From positions 959 through 64,958 of the forward strand of contig NZ_JAJQQP010000017.1 in the NCBI RefSeq assembly GCF_028994805.1: DNA of 64,000 nt. The letters are read 5' to 3'. The notes under the pieces were generated by a model. That model was not told the DNA's origin. It saw only the letters and a list, made by a program, of their open reading frames with translations, and made no database searches. This DNA comes from Promicromonospora iranensis (GTDB lineage Bacteria; Actinomycetota; Actinomycetes; Actinomycetales; Cellulomonadaceae). Numbering within the stretch: the first letter of the stretch is position 1; each line of letters begins with the position of its first letter. Made by a program: the position numbers and the translations under genes. Below are positions 25,620 to 34,594 of the stretch, piece by piece.

Positions 25620-27284
25620 GTGCCCACCGTTTCCGCACACGTCGCCCGTACCGTCGCCCGCCACGTCGACCATGTCTTCGGCGTCATGGGCAACGGCAAC
25701 GCCTGGTTCCTCGACGCCCTGGAGCGCTCGACGACCGCGCGCTTCACCGCCGTCCGGCACGAGGCCGGTGGCGTGGTCGCCGCCGACGCCCACTTCCGCG
25801 CGTCGGGCCGCATCGCCGCCGCGACCGCCACCTACGGGGCCGGCTTCACCAACGCGCTCACCGCGCTCGCCGAGGCGGCGGCGGCCCGGGTGCCGCTCGT
25901 CCTGCTGGCCGGCGACGAGCCGACGTCGGGCCCGCGCCCCTGGGACGTCGACCAGATCGCGCTGGCAGCCGCCGTCGGCGCCCGCACCTATACCGTCGGC
26001 CGCGCGGACGCCGCGGCTACCAGCGTCATCGCCATCGAGCACTCCCTGACCTACCGCGTGCCCGTGGTGCTGGCCATCCCTTACGACGTCGCCGCCCTGG
26101 AGGCCGGTCCGGTCCCGGACGCGCCGGAACCCACGCTCCCCCGGCCGATGGTCCCGGCGGGGCCGTTCGACGCCGCCGCCATCACCGACCTCGCCAAGCA
26201 CCTCGCCACCGCGGAGCGGCCCCTGCTGCTCGCGGGCCGCGGCGCGTGGCTGGCGGGCGCGGGCGAGGCGCTCGGCGAGCTCGCGGAGGCCACGGGCGCG
26301 CTGACGGCGACGACCGCGCTGGGCCGCGGCGTCTTCCCCGACGGCCGGTACGACCTCGGTGTCGCGGGCGGCTTCGGCGCCGAGCGGGCCATGGAGCTGG
26401 TGCGCGAGGCCGACGTCGCCGTCGTGGTCGGCGCATCGCTCAACCAGTTCACCATGCGGTTCGGCGACCTGTTCGCGCCGGGCACGCGCGTGGTCCAGGT
26501 CGACACCGCACCCGCCGCGACGCACCGGCACGTCGGGGGCTTCGTGCGGGGCGACGCCACGCTCGTGACCCGCATCCTCCTGGACGAGCTGCAGACCCTG
26601 GGCGCCAAGCCCTCCGGCTGGCGCGAGACGGTGGACGTCGCCGCAGCCCGCCGCTACGACACCGGACCCGCCGACGGCATCGCCCCCGACGGGCGCCTCG
26701 ACCCGCGCGCCGTCGCGCACCGCCTCGCCGACCTGCTGCCCGCCGAGCGCGTGGTCGTGTCCGACGGCGGGCACTTCATCGGCTGGGCCAACATGTACTG
26801 GCCGGTCGCCTCCCCCGACCGCATGGTGATGGTCGGCACCGCCTACCAGTCCATCGGGCTCGGCTTCCCCAGCGTCGCCGGCGCCGCCGCGGCCCGCCCC
26901 GACGACGCCGTCGTGCTGACCACCGGCGACGGCGGAGCGCTCATGGCGCTGGCCGACCTCGAGACCGCGGTGCGCACCGCCGGCGGCCGGGGCATCACCG
27001 TGGTCTGGAACGACGCCGCGTACGGCGCCGAGGTGCACGTGTACGGGCGGCAGGGCATCACGAAGGAGCCGATGCTCATCCCCGAGACCGACTTCGCGGC
27101 GCTCGCGGCGGCAGTCGGCGCGGAGGGTGTCGTCGTGCGTTCCCTCGCCGACCTGGACCGTGTTGCCCGGTGGACCGCCGAGCCCGTCGCCGACCGCCGC
27201 TTCCTGCTGCTCGACTGCCGGGTCTCCGGGGACGTCGTCGCGCCGTACCAGGAGGAGATCCTGGCGGCGAACCGCACTCGCTAG
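25620..27284 (+). CDS. Thiamine pyrophosphate-dependent enzyme (acetolactate synthase/benzoylformate decarboxylase-like)
   Basis: A 554-residue ThDP enzyme with the three standard domains: PYR (1-165, catalytic Glu in 'TAVRHEAGGVVAA'), central Rossmann-like (~185-320) and PP (~360-540) with the ThDP/Mg motif 'TTGDGGALMALADLETAV' to 'VVWNDAAYG'. The family includes acetolactate synthase large subunits, benzoylformate decarboxylase and sulfoacetaldehyde acetyltransferase; which applies here is not clear. No small regulatory subunit is adjacent. GTG 25620 follows a TGGAGG site. It stands alone, 95 bases before the large respiratory operon. Confidence 0.87.
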   Translation: MPTVSAHVARTVARHVDHVFGVMGNGNAWFLDALERSTTARFTAVRHEAGGVVAADAHFRASGRIAAATATYGAGFTNALTALAEAAAARVPLVLLAGDEPTSGPRPWDVDQIALAAAVGARTYTVGRADAAATSVIAIEHSLTYRVPVVLAIPYDVAALEAGPVPDAPEPTLPRPMVPAGPFDAAAITDLAKHLATAERPLLLAGRGAWLAGAGEALGELAEATGALTATTALGRGVFPDGRYDLGVAGGFGAERAMELVREADVAVVVGASLNQFTMRFGDLFAPGTRVVQVDTAPAATHRHVGGFVRGDATLVTRILLDELQTLGAKPSGWRETVDVAAARRYDTGPADGIAPDGRLDPRAVAHRLADLLPAERVVVSDGGHFIGWANMYWPVASPDRMVMVGTAYQSIGLGFPSVAGAAAARPDDAVVLTTGDGGALMALADLETAVRTAGGRGITVVWNDAAYGAEVHVYGRQGITKEPMLIPETDFAALAAAVGAEGVVVRSLADLDRVARWTAEPVADRRFLLLDCRVSGDVVAPYQEEILAANRTR

Positions 27285-27379
27285 CACGGGCCTGCTGGGC
27301 CACTTGCGAGTGGCAGGAGCGTTGTTAACGTCGAACGGCCGACCCAACGCCGCACCGCGATCCTCCGTGAGGTGATCCC

Positions 27380-28450
27380 GTGACCGCCGACGAGAGCACG
27401 ACCGACCGACCTGGGCGCGATGCCAGCAGGGATCCTGGGCCGGTGGTGACCCGGCGGTCGGTGCTCAAGTCCCTGTCGATGATCGGTGGGGCCGGGCTCG
27501 TCGGCGGGGCGACCCTGGCCGGCTGCACCCCGGACGCCACTGGTCCGGCCGGAGCAGCCGGGACGGCGACCACCGACGAGCGCGTCCATCAGCCCGAGCG
27601 GTCCCCGCTGCCACCCGACGAGGCACCGGACAGCCTGCGCTTCTTCACCGAGCAGGAGGCGCGCCTGCTCGAGGCGATGCTCGCGCGCCTGGTGCCCGGC
27701 GACGACCGGGACCCGGGCGCCGTCCAGATGGGAGTGGCGACGTACATCGACGGCAAGCTCGCCGACCACGACCCGTATGCCGAGCCCACGTACACGCACG
27801 GTCCCTTCGCGAGCACCTACGAGGAGGCGCCGAGCGAGGTGGAGGAGGGTGCCGTGCCGATCGCCGAGAGACAGCTCTACCGGTACGGGCACCAGGGCCG
27901 CCGGCCTCCACAGGAGACCTACCGGCTCGGTCTGGGTGCCCTCGACCGGTACGCGCAGACCCGGTACGGTCGCTTCTTCGCCGATCTCGGTCCGGAACGC
28001 CAGGACGAGATCCTCGTGGTGCTCGACGACCACGGGCAGCGCAGCGAGGCCGCCGACCAGGTCACCGGCAGCGCCGCGGAGGGCAGCGACGACGGGGCCG
28101 AGACCTCGACCAGCGACGACGGGGCCGAGACCTCGACCAGCGACGACGTGCTGGACCAGGCCGAAGAGGTGTTCGGCGAGGTGGACCCCGGCGGCTTCTT
28201 CTCGATGGTGCGCACGGACACGATCGAGGGCATGTTCGCCGACCCCGCGTACGGCGGCAACAAGGACCTGGCGGGCTGGCGCCTGGTCGGATGGCCGGCG
28301 GCACAGCGCTCCTACTCACCGGAGGAGATGCTCCGGGGCACGGACAAGCAGCCGCGGTCGATGCACGGGCTGCCCGTCATGAACCCAGACCGCCCGGGCG
28401 GCGGCAGAGGTGCGCTCGAGCGGCCCCACGACCACGTCGGGAAGGGCTGA
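27380..28450 (+). CDS. Tat-exported lipoprotein, gluconate 2-dehydrogenase subunit 3 family
   Basis: A 356-residue protein. It has a textbook Tat signal 'TRRSVLKSLSMIGGAGL' (Arg25-Arg26) ending in the lipobox LAGC (Cys49), so it should be a Tat-exported lipoprotein. Residues ~85-220 match the small subunit of three-subunit FAD dehydrogenases ('LRFFTEQEARLLEAMLARLV', 'PPQETYRLGLGALDRY', 'DTIEGMFADPAYGGN'). In Burkholderia glucose dehydrogenase this subunit carries the signal that exports the flavoprotein as a hitchhiker. A duplicated Ser/Asp/Glu insert lies at ~236-256. GTG 27380 follows GAGGTGA. First gene of the operon running to 41521. Confidence 0.88.
   Translation: MTADESTTDRPGRDASRDPGPVVTRRSVLKSLSMIGGAGLVGGATLAGCTPDATGPAGAAGTATTDERVHQPERSPLPPDEAPDSLRFFTEQEARLLEAMLARLVPGDDRDPGAVQMGVATYIDGKLADHDPYAEPTYTHGPFASTYEEAPSEVEEGAVPIAERQLYRYGHQGRRPPQETYRLGLGALDRYAQTRYGRFFADLGPERQDEILVVLDDHGQRSEAADQVTGSAAEGSDDGAETSTSDDGAETSTSDDVLDQAEEVFGEVDPGGFFSMVRTDTIEGMFADPAYGGNKDLAGWRLVGWPAAQRSYSPEEMLRGTDKQPRSMHGLPVMNPDRPGGGRGALERPHDHVGKG
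28085..28147. repeat. 27-bp tandem duplication inside the subunit 3 gene
   Basis: A 27-bp unit beginning AGCGACGACGGGG is repeated perfectly (28085-28111, 28112-28138) and followed by its first 9 bases (28139-28147). It encodes the acidic stretch SDDGAETST twice plus SDD. The repeats are in frame and lie in a probable surface loop, so the duplication lengthens a linker without breaking the gene. Confidence 0.85.
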
Positions 28451-28451
28451 G

Positions 28452-30218
28452 ATGCGGCGACACGATCCGGTGGACATCGTCACGATCGGCGGCGGCATGT
28501 CCGCCTCGATCCTCGCCTCCCAGATCCTGCCACCGACGTCGCTGCAGATGGTCTCGCTGGAGCAGGGGCCGGCCCAGTGGACCTACCCCGACTTCGCCCA
28601 CAACCACGACTCCCTGCGCTTCCAGAATCGCTTCGCCATGATGCAGGACATCTCGCGGACCACCTGGACCTGGCGGCCCGACGAACGCTCGCCGTCGCTC
28701 CCCTACCGCCAGTTCGGCAGCTTTCACCCCGGCCAGGGGCTCGGCGGCTCCATGGTGCACTGGACGGCACTGACCTGGCGGTTCCTGCCGGACGACTTCC
28801 GCTACCGCAGCCTCAACGAGGAGAAGTACGGCCGCGACCGCATCCCCGCGGAGATGACCACGCAGGACTGGCCGATCGGCTACGACGACCTCGAGCCGTA
28901 CTACGACCAGCTCGAGTACGACATGGGTGTCTCGGGCCGGGCCGGGAACCTCGGCGGGCAGATCCTGCCGGGCGGAAACCCGTTCGAGGGTGAGCGGCAG
29001 CGCCCGTACCCGAACCCGCCGCTCGCCCGGAGCAAGTTCGGCCAGCTGTTCGAGGATGCCTCCGCGGGCCTGGACCTGCACCCCTTCCCCACACCGGCGG
29101 GCATCCTGTCGCAGGGCTACACCGACCCGTACGGCAACACCCGCGCCGGCTGCCTGTACTGCGGGTTCTGCACGCGCTACGGCTGCGAGGTCGGCGCCAA
29201 GACGAGCCCGCTGACCACCTGGCTTCCACCGGCCCTGGACACGGGCCGCTACGAGGTGCGTACCGGCTGCCGGGTGCTGCGGATCGAGACCGCCGACGAC
29301 GGCCGGGCCACGGGCGTGCGGTACGTCGACTCGCGGGGCGAGGAGCACGTGCAGCCGGCCGAGGTGGTGGTCTGCTCGGCGTTCACGCTGGAGAACGTCC
29401 GGATGCTGCTCCTGTCCCGAGGCGGCGCGCACCCGGACGGGATCGGCAACGACCGTGGACAGGTGGGGCGCAACTACACCTACCAGCTCGAGCAGTCCCC
29501 CGCGAAGGGTCTGTGGGAGGACGAGTCGTTCAACTTCTTCATGGGCAACGGCTGCACCAACTCGCAGATCTACGACTACAACGGCGACAACTTCGACCAC
29601 TCCGACCTCGATTTCCTGGGCGGCGCGGCCATCGCGGCCGCGGCCGGCCAGCGCGAGCCGATCAGCTCGTCGAACACGCTCCTCGACGGCTTCGCGGACC
29701 GGCAGTGGGGCGCGGAGTGGAAGTCGATGCTGGGCCGCTACTGGGACCAGGTCGGCACGGTGAACGTCCAGGGGGACAGTCCGGCCTATGCCGGCAACTT
29801 CCTGGACCTCGATCCCACCTACCGGGACGAGTGGGGCCTGCCGATGCTGCGCATCACCTTCGACTGGCGCGAGAACGAGCGGAACATGCATCGCTTCCTC
29901 GCCGCCCGCTGCGAGGAGATCCTCCGGGCGATGAACCCCGACCGGGTCACCGTGGAGGCCGAGCTGGGTCCCTACCGGATCGACCAGTACCAGAGCACGC
30001 ACCCGACGGGAGGGGCGATCATGGGCCGGGACCCGGGCGACAGCGTGACCAACAGCTACGGGCAGGTGTGGGACACGCCCAACGTGTTCGTCACCGGGGC
30101 CGCCCTGTACCCGCAGAATCCCGGGGCGAACCCGACCGGCACGGTGGGCGCGCTGGCTCTGCGCACGGCCGAGGCCATCCGGGACCGCTACTTCGCCCGG
30201 CCCGGAGAGCTGCTGTGA
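28452..30218 (+). CDS. GMC-family FAD dehydrogenase (gluconate/sugar 2-dehydrogenase-type large subunit)
   Basis: A 588-residue GMC flavoprotein. 'VDIVTIGGGMSASILASQIL' is the FAD Rossmann motif, 'PGQGLGGSMVHWTAL' the GMC signature, and 'STHPTGGAIMG' with 'PQNPGANPTGTVGALAL' the catalytic His and Asn segments. A cysteine cluster C234-x2-C237-x2-C240-x4-C245 (GCLYCGFCTRYGCEVGAKTS) resembles the Fe-S site of FAD glucose dehydrogenase. It has no signal peptide and is probably exported with the Tat-tagged subunit 3, whose stop is one base upstream. Likely a periplasmic sugar or alcohol dehydrogenase; the substrate is unknown. Confidence 0.88.
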   Translation: MRRHDPVDIVTIGGGMSASILASQILPPTSLQMVSLEQGPAQWTYPDFAHNHDSLRFQNRFAMMQDISRTTWTWRPDERSPSLPYRQFGSFHPGQGLGGSMVHWTALTWRFLPDDFRYRSLNEEKYGRDRIPAEMTTQDWPIGYDDLEPYYDQLEYDMGVSGRAGNLGGQILPGGNPFEGERQRPYPNPPLARSKFGQLFEDASAGLDLHPFPTPAGILSQGYTDPYGNTRAGCLYCGFCTRYGCEVGAKTSPLTTWLPPALDTGRYEVRTGCRVLRIETADDGRATGVRYVDSRGEEHVQPAEVVVCSAFTLENVRMLLLSRGGAHPDGIGNDRGQVGRNYTYQLEQSPAKGLWEDESFNFFMGNGCTNSQIYDYNGDNFDHSDLDFLGGAAIAAAAGQREPISSSNTLLDGFADRQWGAEWKSMLGRYWDQVGTVNVQGDSPAYAGNFLDLDPTYRDEWGLPMLRITFDWRENERNMHRFLAARCEEILRAMNPDRVTVEAELGPYRIDQYQSTHPTGGAIMGRDPGDSVTNSYGQVWDTPNVFVTGAALYPQNPGANPTGTVGALALRTAEAIRDRYFARPGELL

Positions 30219-30652
30219 CCCGCGCCGGGGCGCCGACCCGGACGACGGCACGCGCGACGACCCGCCCGACCGCCAGGATCGCGGCGGGAGCGGCGTCAGT
30301 TCTGGTCGCCGTCGCCGTCATGTCCGGGTGCGCGGGGAACAACGTGCCGCCGCCCACGGAGGTACGCCTGACCGCCGAGGGATTCGAACCGGTGACCGTG
30401 GAGACGTCCGCCGGCAGCGAGGTGCGGTTCGTCAACCGCTCGGAACGGCCACAGCACCTGGCATCCATCGCGCTCGACGACGGCGCGGCGGCCGTTCCGC
30501 CAGGAGCCGCTCCGATCGACTCGGGCCGGCTGGTGGCGGGCGCCACCTATGCGGCGCGGCTGGACGTACCGGGTGAGTACGTCGTCGAGGCCCGGCTGGC
30601 CGGGACCGGCACGCCGGCGCTCGTCACGATCCAGGTGAAGGAGCTGCCATGA
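30215..30652 (+). CDS. Cupredoxin-like lipoprotein without evident copper ligands
   Basis: A 145-residue lipoprotein (lipobox VMSGC, Cys39). The mature part reads like a plastocyanin-fold beta-sandwich ('RLTAEGFEPVTVETSAGSEV', 'VRFVNRSERPQHLASIALDD'), but the Cys...His...Met copper loop is missing; the only histidine in the loop is in 'RPQHLAS'. It may be a structural or degenerate cupredoxin between the dehydrogenase and the oxidase. GTG 30215 overlaps the GMC stop (GTGA) and its stop overlaps ctaC (ATGA), so it is tightly coupled to both. Confidence 0.72.
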   Translation: MTRAGAPTRTTARATTRPTARIAAGAASVLVAVAVMSGCAGNNVPPPTEVRLTAEGFEPVTVETSAGSEVRFVNRSERPQHLASIALDDGAAAVPPGAAPIDSGRLVAGATYAARLDVPGEYVVEARLAGTGTPALVTIQVKELP

Positions 30653-31677
30653 TCGATCTCCGTGTCCCTGTGATGTTCCCGCCCGCCAGCGAGGACGCCA
30701 GCCGGGTCGACAGCCACTGGCAGCTGATGCTGATAGTGGGATCGGTGGTCTGGGTCGTCGTCGTGACCGTCGCGCTCGTCGCGGTGCTGCGCCGGCGGCG
30801 CGGCGGCGGGCAGGAGGGCACCGAGCAGACCGACGACGCGCCCCGGCCGACGACCGGCAACGGGCACCTCGTCGTGGGGTTCCTGGGGGCGGTGGTACCC
30901 GCACTGATCATCATCGGGGTGATGGCCGACTCGGTGCTGGTCCTCCGCGACACCGGCAGTGCCAGCAGCGCCGCCGACGCGACGGTCGTCGAGGTCGACG
31001 GCAAGCAGTACTGGTGGGAGGTGCGGTACCCGGAGCAGGGCGTGGAGACGGCCAACGAGATCCACATCCCCACGGGTCAGGACGTTCGCGTCGAGCTGAC
31101 CAGCACGGACGTCATCCACAGCTTCTGGGTGCCTCAGCTCAGCGGCAAGGTGGACCTCGTCCCGGGCGAGACCAACGTGCTGACGCTCAGCGCCGACGAG
31201 CCCGGCACCTACTGGGGCCAGTGCGCGGAGTACTGCGGTCTCCAGCACGCGTGGATGCGGTTCGTGGTGGTCGCGCACGACGAACCGGAGTACGCCGGCT
31301 GGCTCGAGGCGCAGGCCCGGCCCGCTGAGCCCGCCGACCCCGCAGAGGGCGACGGGGACGACGTCGAGAGCGGCCCCGGGCCCGCCTCCGGACCGGTCTC
31401 GGACGTCGCCGCCGGCCGGGAGATCTTCATGTCCTCGTCCTGCGTCTACTGCCACACCGTCGCCGGCACGGAGGCACAGGGCACGCTCGGGCCGGACCTG
31501 ACGCACCTGGCGAGCCGGCAGATGATCGGGGCCGGCGTGCTGCCCAACGACCGCGAGAGCCTTGCCCGCTGGATCGAGCACCCGCAGGACGTCAAGCCGG
31601 GCAACGCCATGCCCGGCACCGAGCTGGAGGACGACGAGCTCGACGACCTCATCACCTATCTGGAGAGCCTGGAGTAG
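30649..31677 (+). CDS. ctaC: Cytochrome c oxidase subunit II with fused cytochrome c (caa3-type)
   Basis: A 342-residue subunit IIc. Two membrane helices (~27-47, ~73-98) are followed by the CuA cupredoxin domain with His157, Cys192, Glu194, Cys196, His200 and Met203 (GQCAEYCGLQHAWM). After an acidic linker (~222-252) comes a monoheme cytochrome c domain: Cys265-x2-Cys268-His269 (CVYCH), with Met321 (NAMPG) as probable sixth ligand. It receives electrons and passes them to heme a. ATG 30649 overlaps the previous stop (ATGA). The c-type heme requires the maturation genes downstream. Confidence 0.93.
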   Translation: MIDLRVPVMFPPASEDASRVDSHWQLMLIVGSVVWVVVVTVALVAVLRRRRGGGQEGTEQTDDAPRPTTGNGHLVVGFLGAVVPALIIIGVMADSVLVLRDTGSASSAADATVVEVDGKQYWWEVRYPEQGVETANEIHIPTGQDVRVELTSTDVIHSFWVPQLSGKVDLVPGETNVLTLSADEPGTYWGQCAEYCGLQHAWMRFVVVAHDEPEYAGWLEAQARPAEPADPAEGDGDDVESGPGPASGPVSDVAAGREIFMSSSCVYCHTVAGTEAQGTLGPDLTHLASRQMIGAGVLPNDRESLARWIEHPQDVKPGNAMPGTELEDDELDDLITYLESLE

Positions 31678-31680
31678 CGC

Positions 31681-34212
31681 GTGACGACGACGGACCAGCA
31701 GCCAGCGCCGACTGCCGAGGAGCGGGCACGCTTCGAGGAGGTCTGGGCCCGGCCGCGCGGCTGGCGCCGGGCCCTCACGTCCGTGCAGCACAAGTCCGTC
31801 GGTACGCGCTACATGGTCACCGCGTTCGTGTTCTTCTTCGTGGGCGGCCTGCAGGCGCTGCTCATGCGCGTGCAGCTCGCGCAGCCCGAGCAGCAGGTGC
31901 TCTCGGCCCAGACGTACAACGAGCTGTTCACCATGCACGGCACGACCATGATGTTCCTCTTCGCCGTGCCGTTCCTCGAAGGGCTGGCGGCGTACCTGCT
32001 GCCGCTGATGCTCGGCGCACGCGACATGCCGTTCGCCCGCTACAACACGTTCAACTACTGGTGCTACCTGCTGGCCGGGATCATCCTGTACAGCAGCTTC
32101 CTGGTCGGCATGGTGCCCGATGCCGGCTGGTTCGCCTACGTCCCGCTGTCCGGGCCGGAGTTCGCCGACAAGGCCATGGACATCTGGCTGTTCGGGCTGG
32201 CGCTGGCCGAGCTGGCGGCGATCGGGGCGGCGATCGAGATGATCGTGGTGGTGCTCGGCATGCGTGCGCCCGGCATGTCGCTGGACCGCATGCCGATCTT
32301 CGCGTGGACCATGCTGTGCGTCGCGGGCATGATCATCCTGGCCTTCGTGCCCCTGCTGGTGGGCTCGCTGCTGCTCGAGCTCGACCGCAACGTCGGTACC
32401 TCCTTCTTCGAGACGGACCGGGGCGGCGACCCGCTGCTGTGGCAGCACCTGTTCTGGATCTTCGGGCACCCCGAGGTCTACGTCATGTTCCTGCCGGGCG
32501 CCGCCATCATCAGCCACGTGATCCCGGTGCACTCCCGCCACCGGCTCGTGGGCTATCCCTTCGTCGTCGCCGCGGTGGTCGTGACGGCGATCATGAGCCT
32601 GGGCCTGTGGGTGCACCACATGTACACGACCGGGCTGCCACCGGTGACCCTGTCGTTCTTCACCGCGGCGAGCATGTCGATCAGCGTGGCGTCCGGTGTG
32701 CAGGTGGTCGCCTGGCTGGCGACCCTCTGGTCCGGCCGGCCGCGGCTGACCGTGCCGATGCTCTTCTCGCTCGGCTTCCTGTTCACGTTCGTCGCGGGTG
32801 GCATCACGGGCGTCATGGTCGCCTCCGCGCCGTTCGACGCCCAGGTGCACGACACCTACTTCGTCGTCGCGCACTTCCACTACGTGCTGATCGGCGGCAT
32901 GCTGTTCCCCGTCCTCGCGGGCCTGTTCCACTGGTGGCCCAAGTTCACGGGCCGGATGCCGTCGCCCCGGCTCGGCAAGGTGAGCTTCTGGCTGGCGTTC
33001 GTCGGCTTCCACCTCACGTTCTTCCCCATGCACCTGACCGGGATGTGGGGCATGCCGCGGCGGGTGTTCACGTACGACGCCGGGCTCGGCGTCGGCCTGC
33101 TGAACCTGCTGTCCACCATCGGCGCGTTCGTCTTCGCCACCGGGCTCGTGCTCGCGGCGATCACCCTGGTCGGCGCGCTGCGCCGCGGGGAGCGGTCGGG
33201 ACCGAACCCCTGGGGTGCCGACACGCTCGAGTGGGCGGCCGACTCACCGCCCTCGGCGCCCAACTTCGCCCGGATCCCGGTCGTGGGCAGCCGGGCCCCG
33301 CTGTGGGACCCGCCGCCGGACGATCCCGAGCTCGACCGGATGGCCGCCGCGTTCGACCATGCCCCGCAGAACGTCCGTGCCACACCGTTCACGACCGTGC
33401 TGAGCGCGCGGCCGGGCACGGCGGCGGTACAGGCGAGCCCCAGCATCTGGCCGCTGCTGGCCGCCGGCGGGCTCGCCCTGGCGGCGGTCGGCCTGCTCGT
33501 GGAGAGCGGCTGGGTCGTGGGCCTGAGCGTGCTCCTGATCGTCGCCGGCCTCGTGGTGTGGGAGCTTCAGAACGAGCGCGAGCTCGGCGCCGGTGAGGCC
33601 AAGGAGCCGGTGGGGGGCGAGTACCTGGTCGAGGCCCCCGGCCCGCGGTCGCCCGGCTGGTGGGGAGCGACGATGGCGGCGGTGGTGCTTGTGGTCGCCG
33701 TGTCGACCGTCGCGTTCAGCATGCTCTTCCTCCAGGTCAACGCACCGGTGTGGCCCGACGGCGCGACGCTCGGCACGCCGTGGCTGTCGGCGGGGACCGG
33801 GCTCGCCCTGCTGGTGGCGATCGCGGCGTCCTGGTGGGGGTCACGCCAGGGCCCGCTCGAGCACGACGCCACGCCGGTGGCTCGCACGGCCCACCTCGCG
33901 GCCGGCGCGACGACGGCGACCGCCGGCACGGTGGCGCTGGCCCTGGCCGTCGCCCAGTGGCCGGCCGGGGGCCTGGACCACACGGCCCACGCCTACGACT
34001 CCGGGGTCCTCATGCTGGTCGGCACGCTGGCGCTGGCGACGGTGCTCGGCCTGGGGATCACCGTGTCCGCCCTCGTCGCCCGCCTGACGCACACGCGCGA
34101 CGTCCGCCCTCGCATCATGCTGCAGAACGCCGCGGTCCTGTGGACCGGAGTGCTCGTCGTCTGGGCGGTGGCCTGGGTGGCCACGGACCTGCTGCCCACG
34201 GTGGTGGTCTGA
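31681..34212 (+). CDS. ctaD: Fused cytochrome c oxidase subunits I and III
   Basis: An 843-residue membrane protein. Residues 1-~500 are subunit I: His86 and His400 (heme a), His263 with Tyr267 (GHPEVY, CuB and His-Tyr cross-link), His312-His313 (WVHHMY, CuB) and His398 (heme a3; VVAHFHYV). Residues ~590-843 add about seven helices in the position of subunit III, which is fused to subunit I in Thermus-type caa3 oxidases. It reduces O2 to water and pumps protons. GTG 31681 follows the ctaC stop by three bases. The subunit III part is weakly conserved. Confidence 0.93.
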   Translation: MTTTDQQPAPTAEERARFEEVWARPRGWRRALTSVQHKSVGTRYMVTAFVFFFVGGLQALLMRVQLAQPEQQVLSAQTYNELFTMHGTTMMFLFAVPFLEGLAAYLLPLMLGARDMPFARYNTFNYWCYLLAGIILYSSFLVGMVPDAGWFAYVPLSGPEFADKAMDIWLFGLALAELAAIGAAIEMIVVVLGMRAPGMSLDRMPIFAWTMLCVAGMIILAFVPLLVGSLLLELDRNVGTSFFETDRGGDPLLWQHLFWIFGHPEVYVMFLPGAAIISHVIPVHSRHRLVGYPFVVAAVVVTAIMSLGLWVHHMYTTGLPPVTLSFFTAASMSISVASGVQVVAWLATLWSGRPRLTVPMLFSLGFLFTFVAGGITGVMVASAPFDAQVHDTYFVVAHFHYVLIGGMLFPVLAGLFHWWPKFTGRMPSPRLGKVSFWLAFVGFHLTFFPMHLTGMWGMPRRVFTYDAGLGVGLLNLLSTIGAFVFATGLVLAAITLVGALRRGERSGPNPWGADTLEWAADSPPSAPNFARIPVVGSRAPLWDPPPDDPELDRMAAAFDHAPQNVRATPFTTVLSARPGTAAVQASPSIWPLLAAGGLALAAVGLLVESGWVVGLSVLLIVAGLVVWELQNERELGAGEAKEPVGGEYLVEAPGPRSPGWWGATMAAVVLVVAVSTVAFSMLFLQVNAPVWPDGATLGTPWLSAGTGLALLVAIAASWWGSRQGPLEHDATPVARTAHLAAGATTATAGTVALALAVAQWPAGGLDHTAHAYDSGVLMLVGTLALATVLGLGITVSALVARLTHTRDVRPRIMLQNAAVLWTGVLVVWAVAWVATDLLPTVVV

Positions 34213-34213
34213 C

Positions 34214-34594
34214 ATGGCCGCACCTGGACCTGCCCGGCGGCGCTCCCCCGCCCTCGCCCTCGTCGGTGTGCTCCTCCCGCCCGTCGCCTGGCTCTGCGCC
34301 CTCGGGCTGTCCTACCTGGTGCAGGACTTCGCCTGCACGGCGTACGCCAGCGCCGGCCACAGCCCGCCCGCCACGGTGATCGGCGCGGTCGTCGTGGGGC
34401 TCGACGTGGTGCTGCTGGCGCTGGCCGTCTCCGCCGGGATCATGGCCTGGCGCGTGCACCGGCAGGCCCGGGACACCGAACCCTCCTCGCCGCTGGGCTT
34501 CCTCGGTCTGCTGGGGCTGCTCCTGTCCGTCGGCTTCGGGGCGGGGATCGTCCTGGTGGCCGTCAACCCACTCGTCCTGGAGGTCTGCGCATGA
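34214..34594 (+). CDS. Small membrane protein of the oxidase operon (unknown function)
   Basis: A 126-residue protein with three hydrophobic segments (~13-35, ~54-78, ~94-117) and three cysteines. The first segment 'LVGVLLPPVAWLCALGLSYL' has the 'LLPPxAW' pattern I associate with small proteins next to caa3 oxidase genes in proteobacteria, but no function is known to me. ATG 34214 follows the oxidase stop by one base, and its stop overlaps ccmC (ATGA). Position suggests an accessory subunit or assembly factor; it is too short and unlike CcmB to replace that protein. Confidence 0.75.
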   Translation: MAAPGPARRRSPALALVGVLLPPVAWLCALGLSYLVQDFACTAYASAGHSPPATVIGAVVVGLDVVLLALAVSAGIMAWRVHRQARDTEPSSPLGFLGLLGLLLSVGFGAGIVLVAVNPLVLEVCA

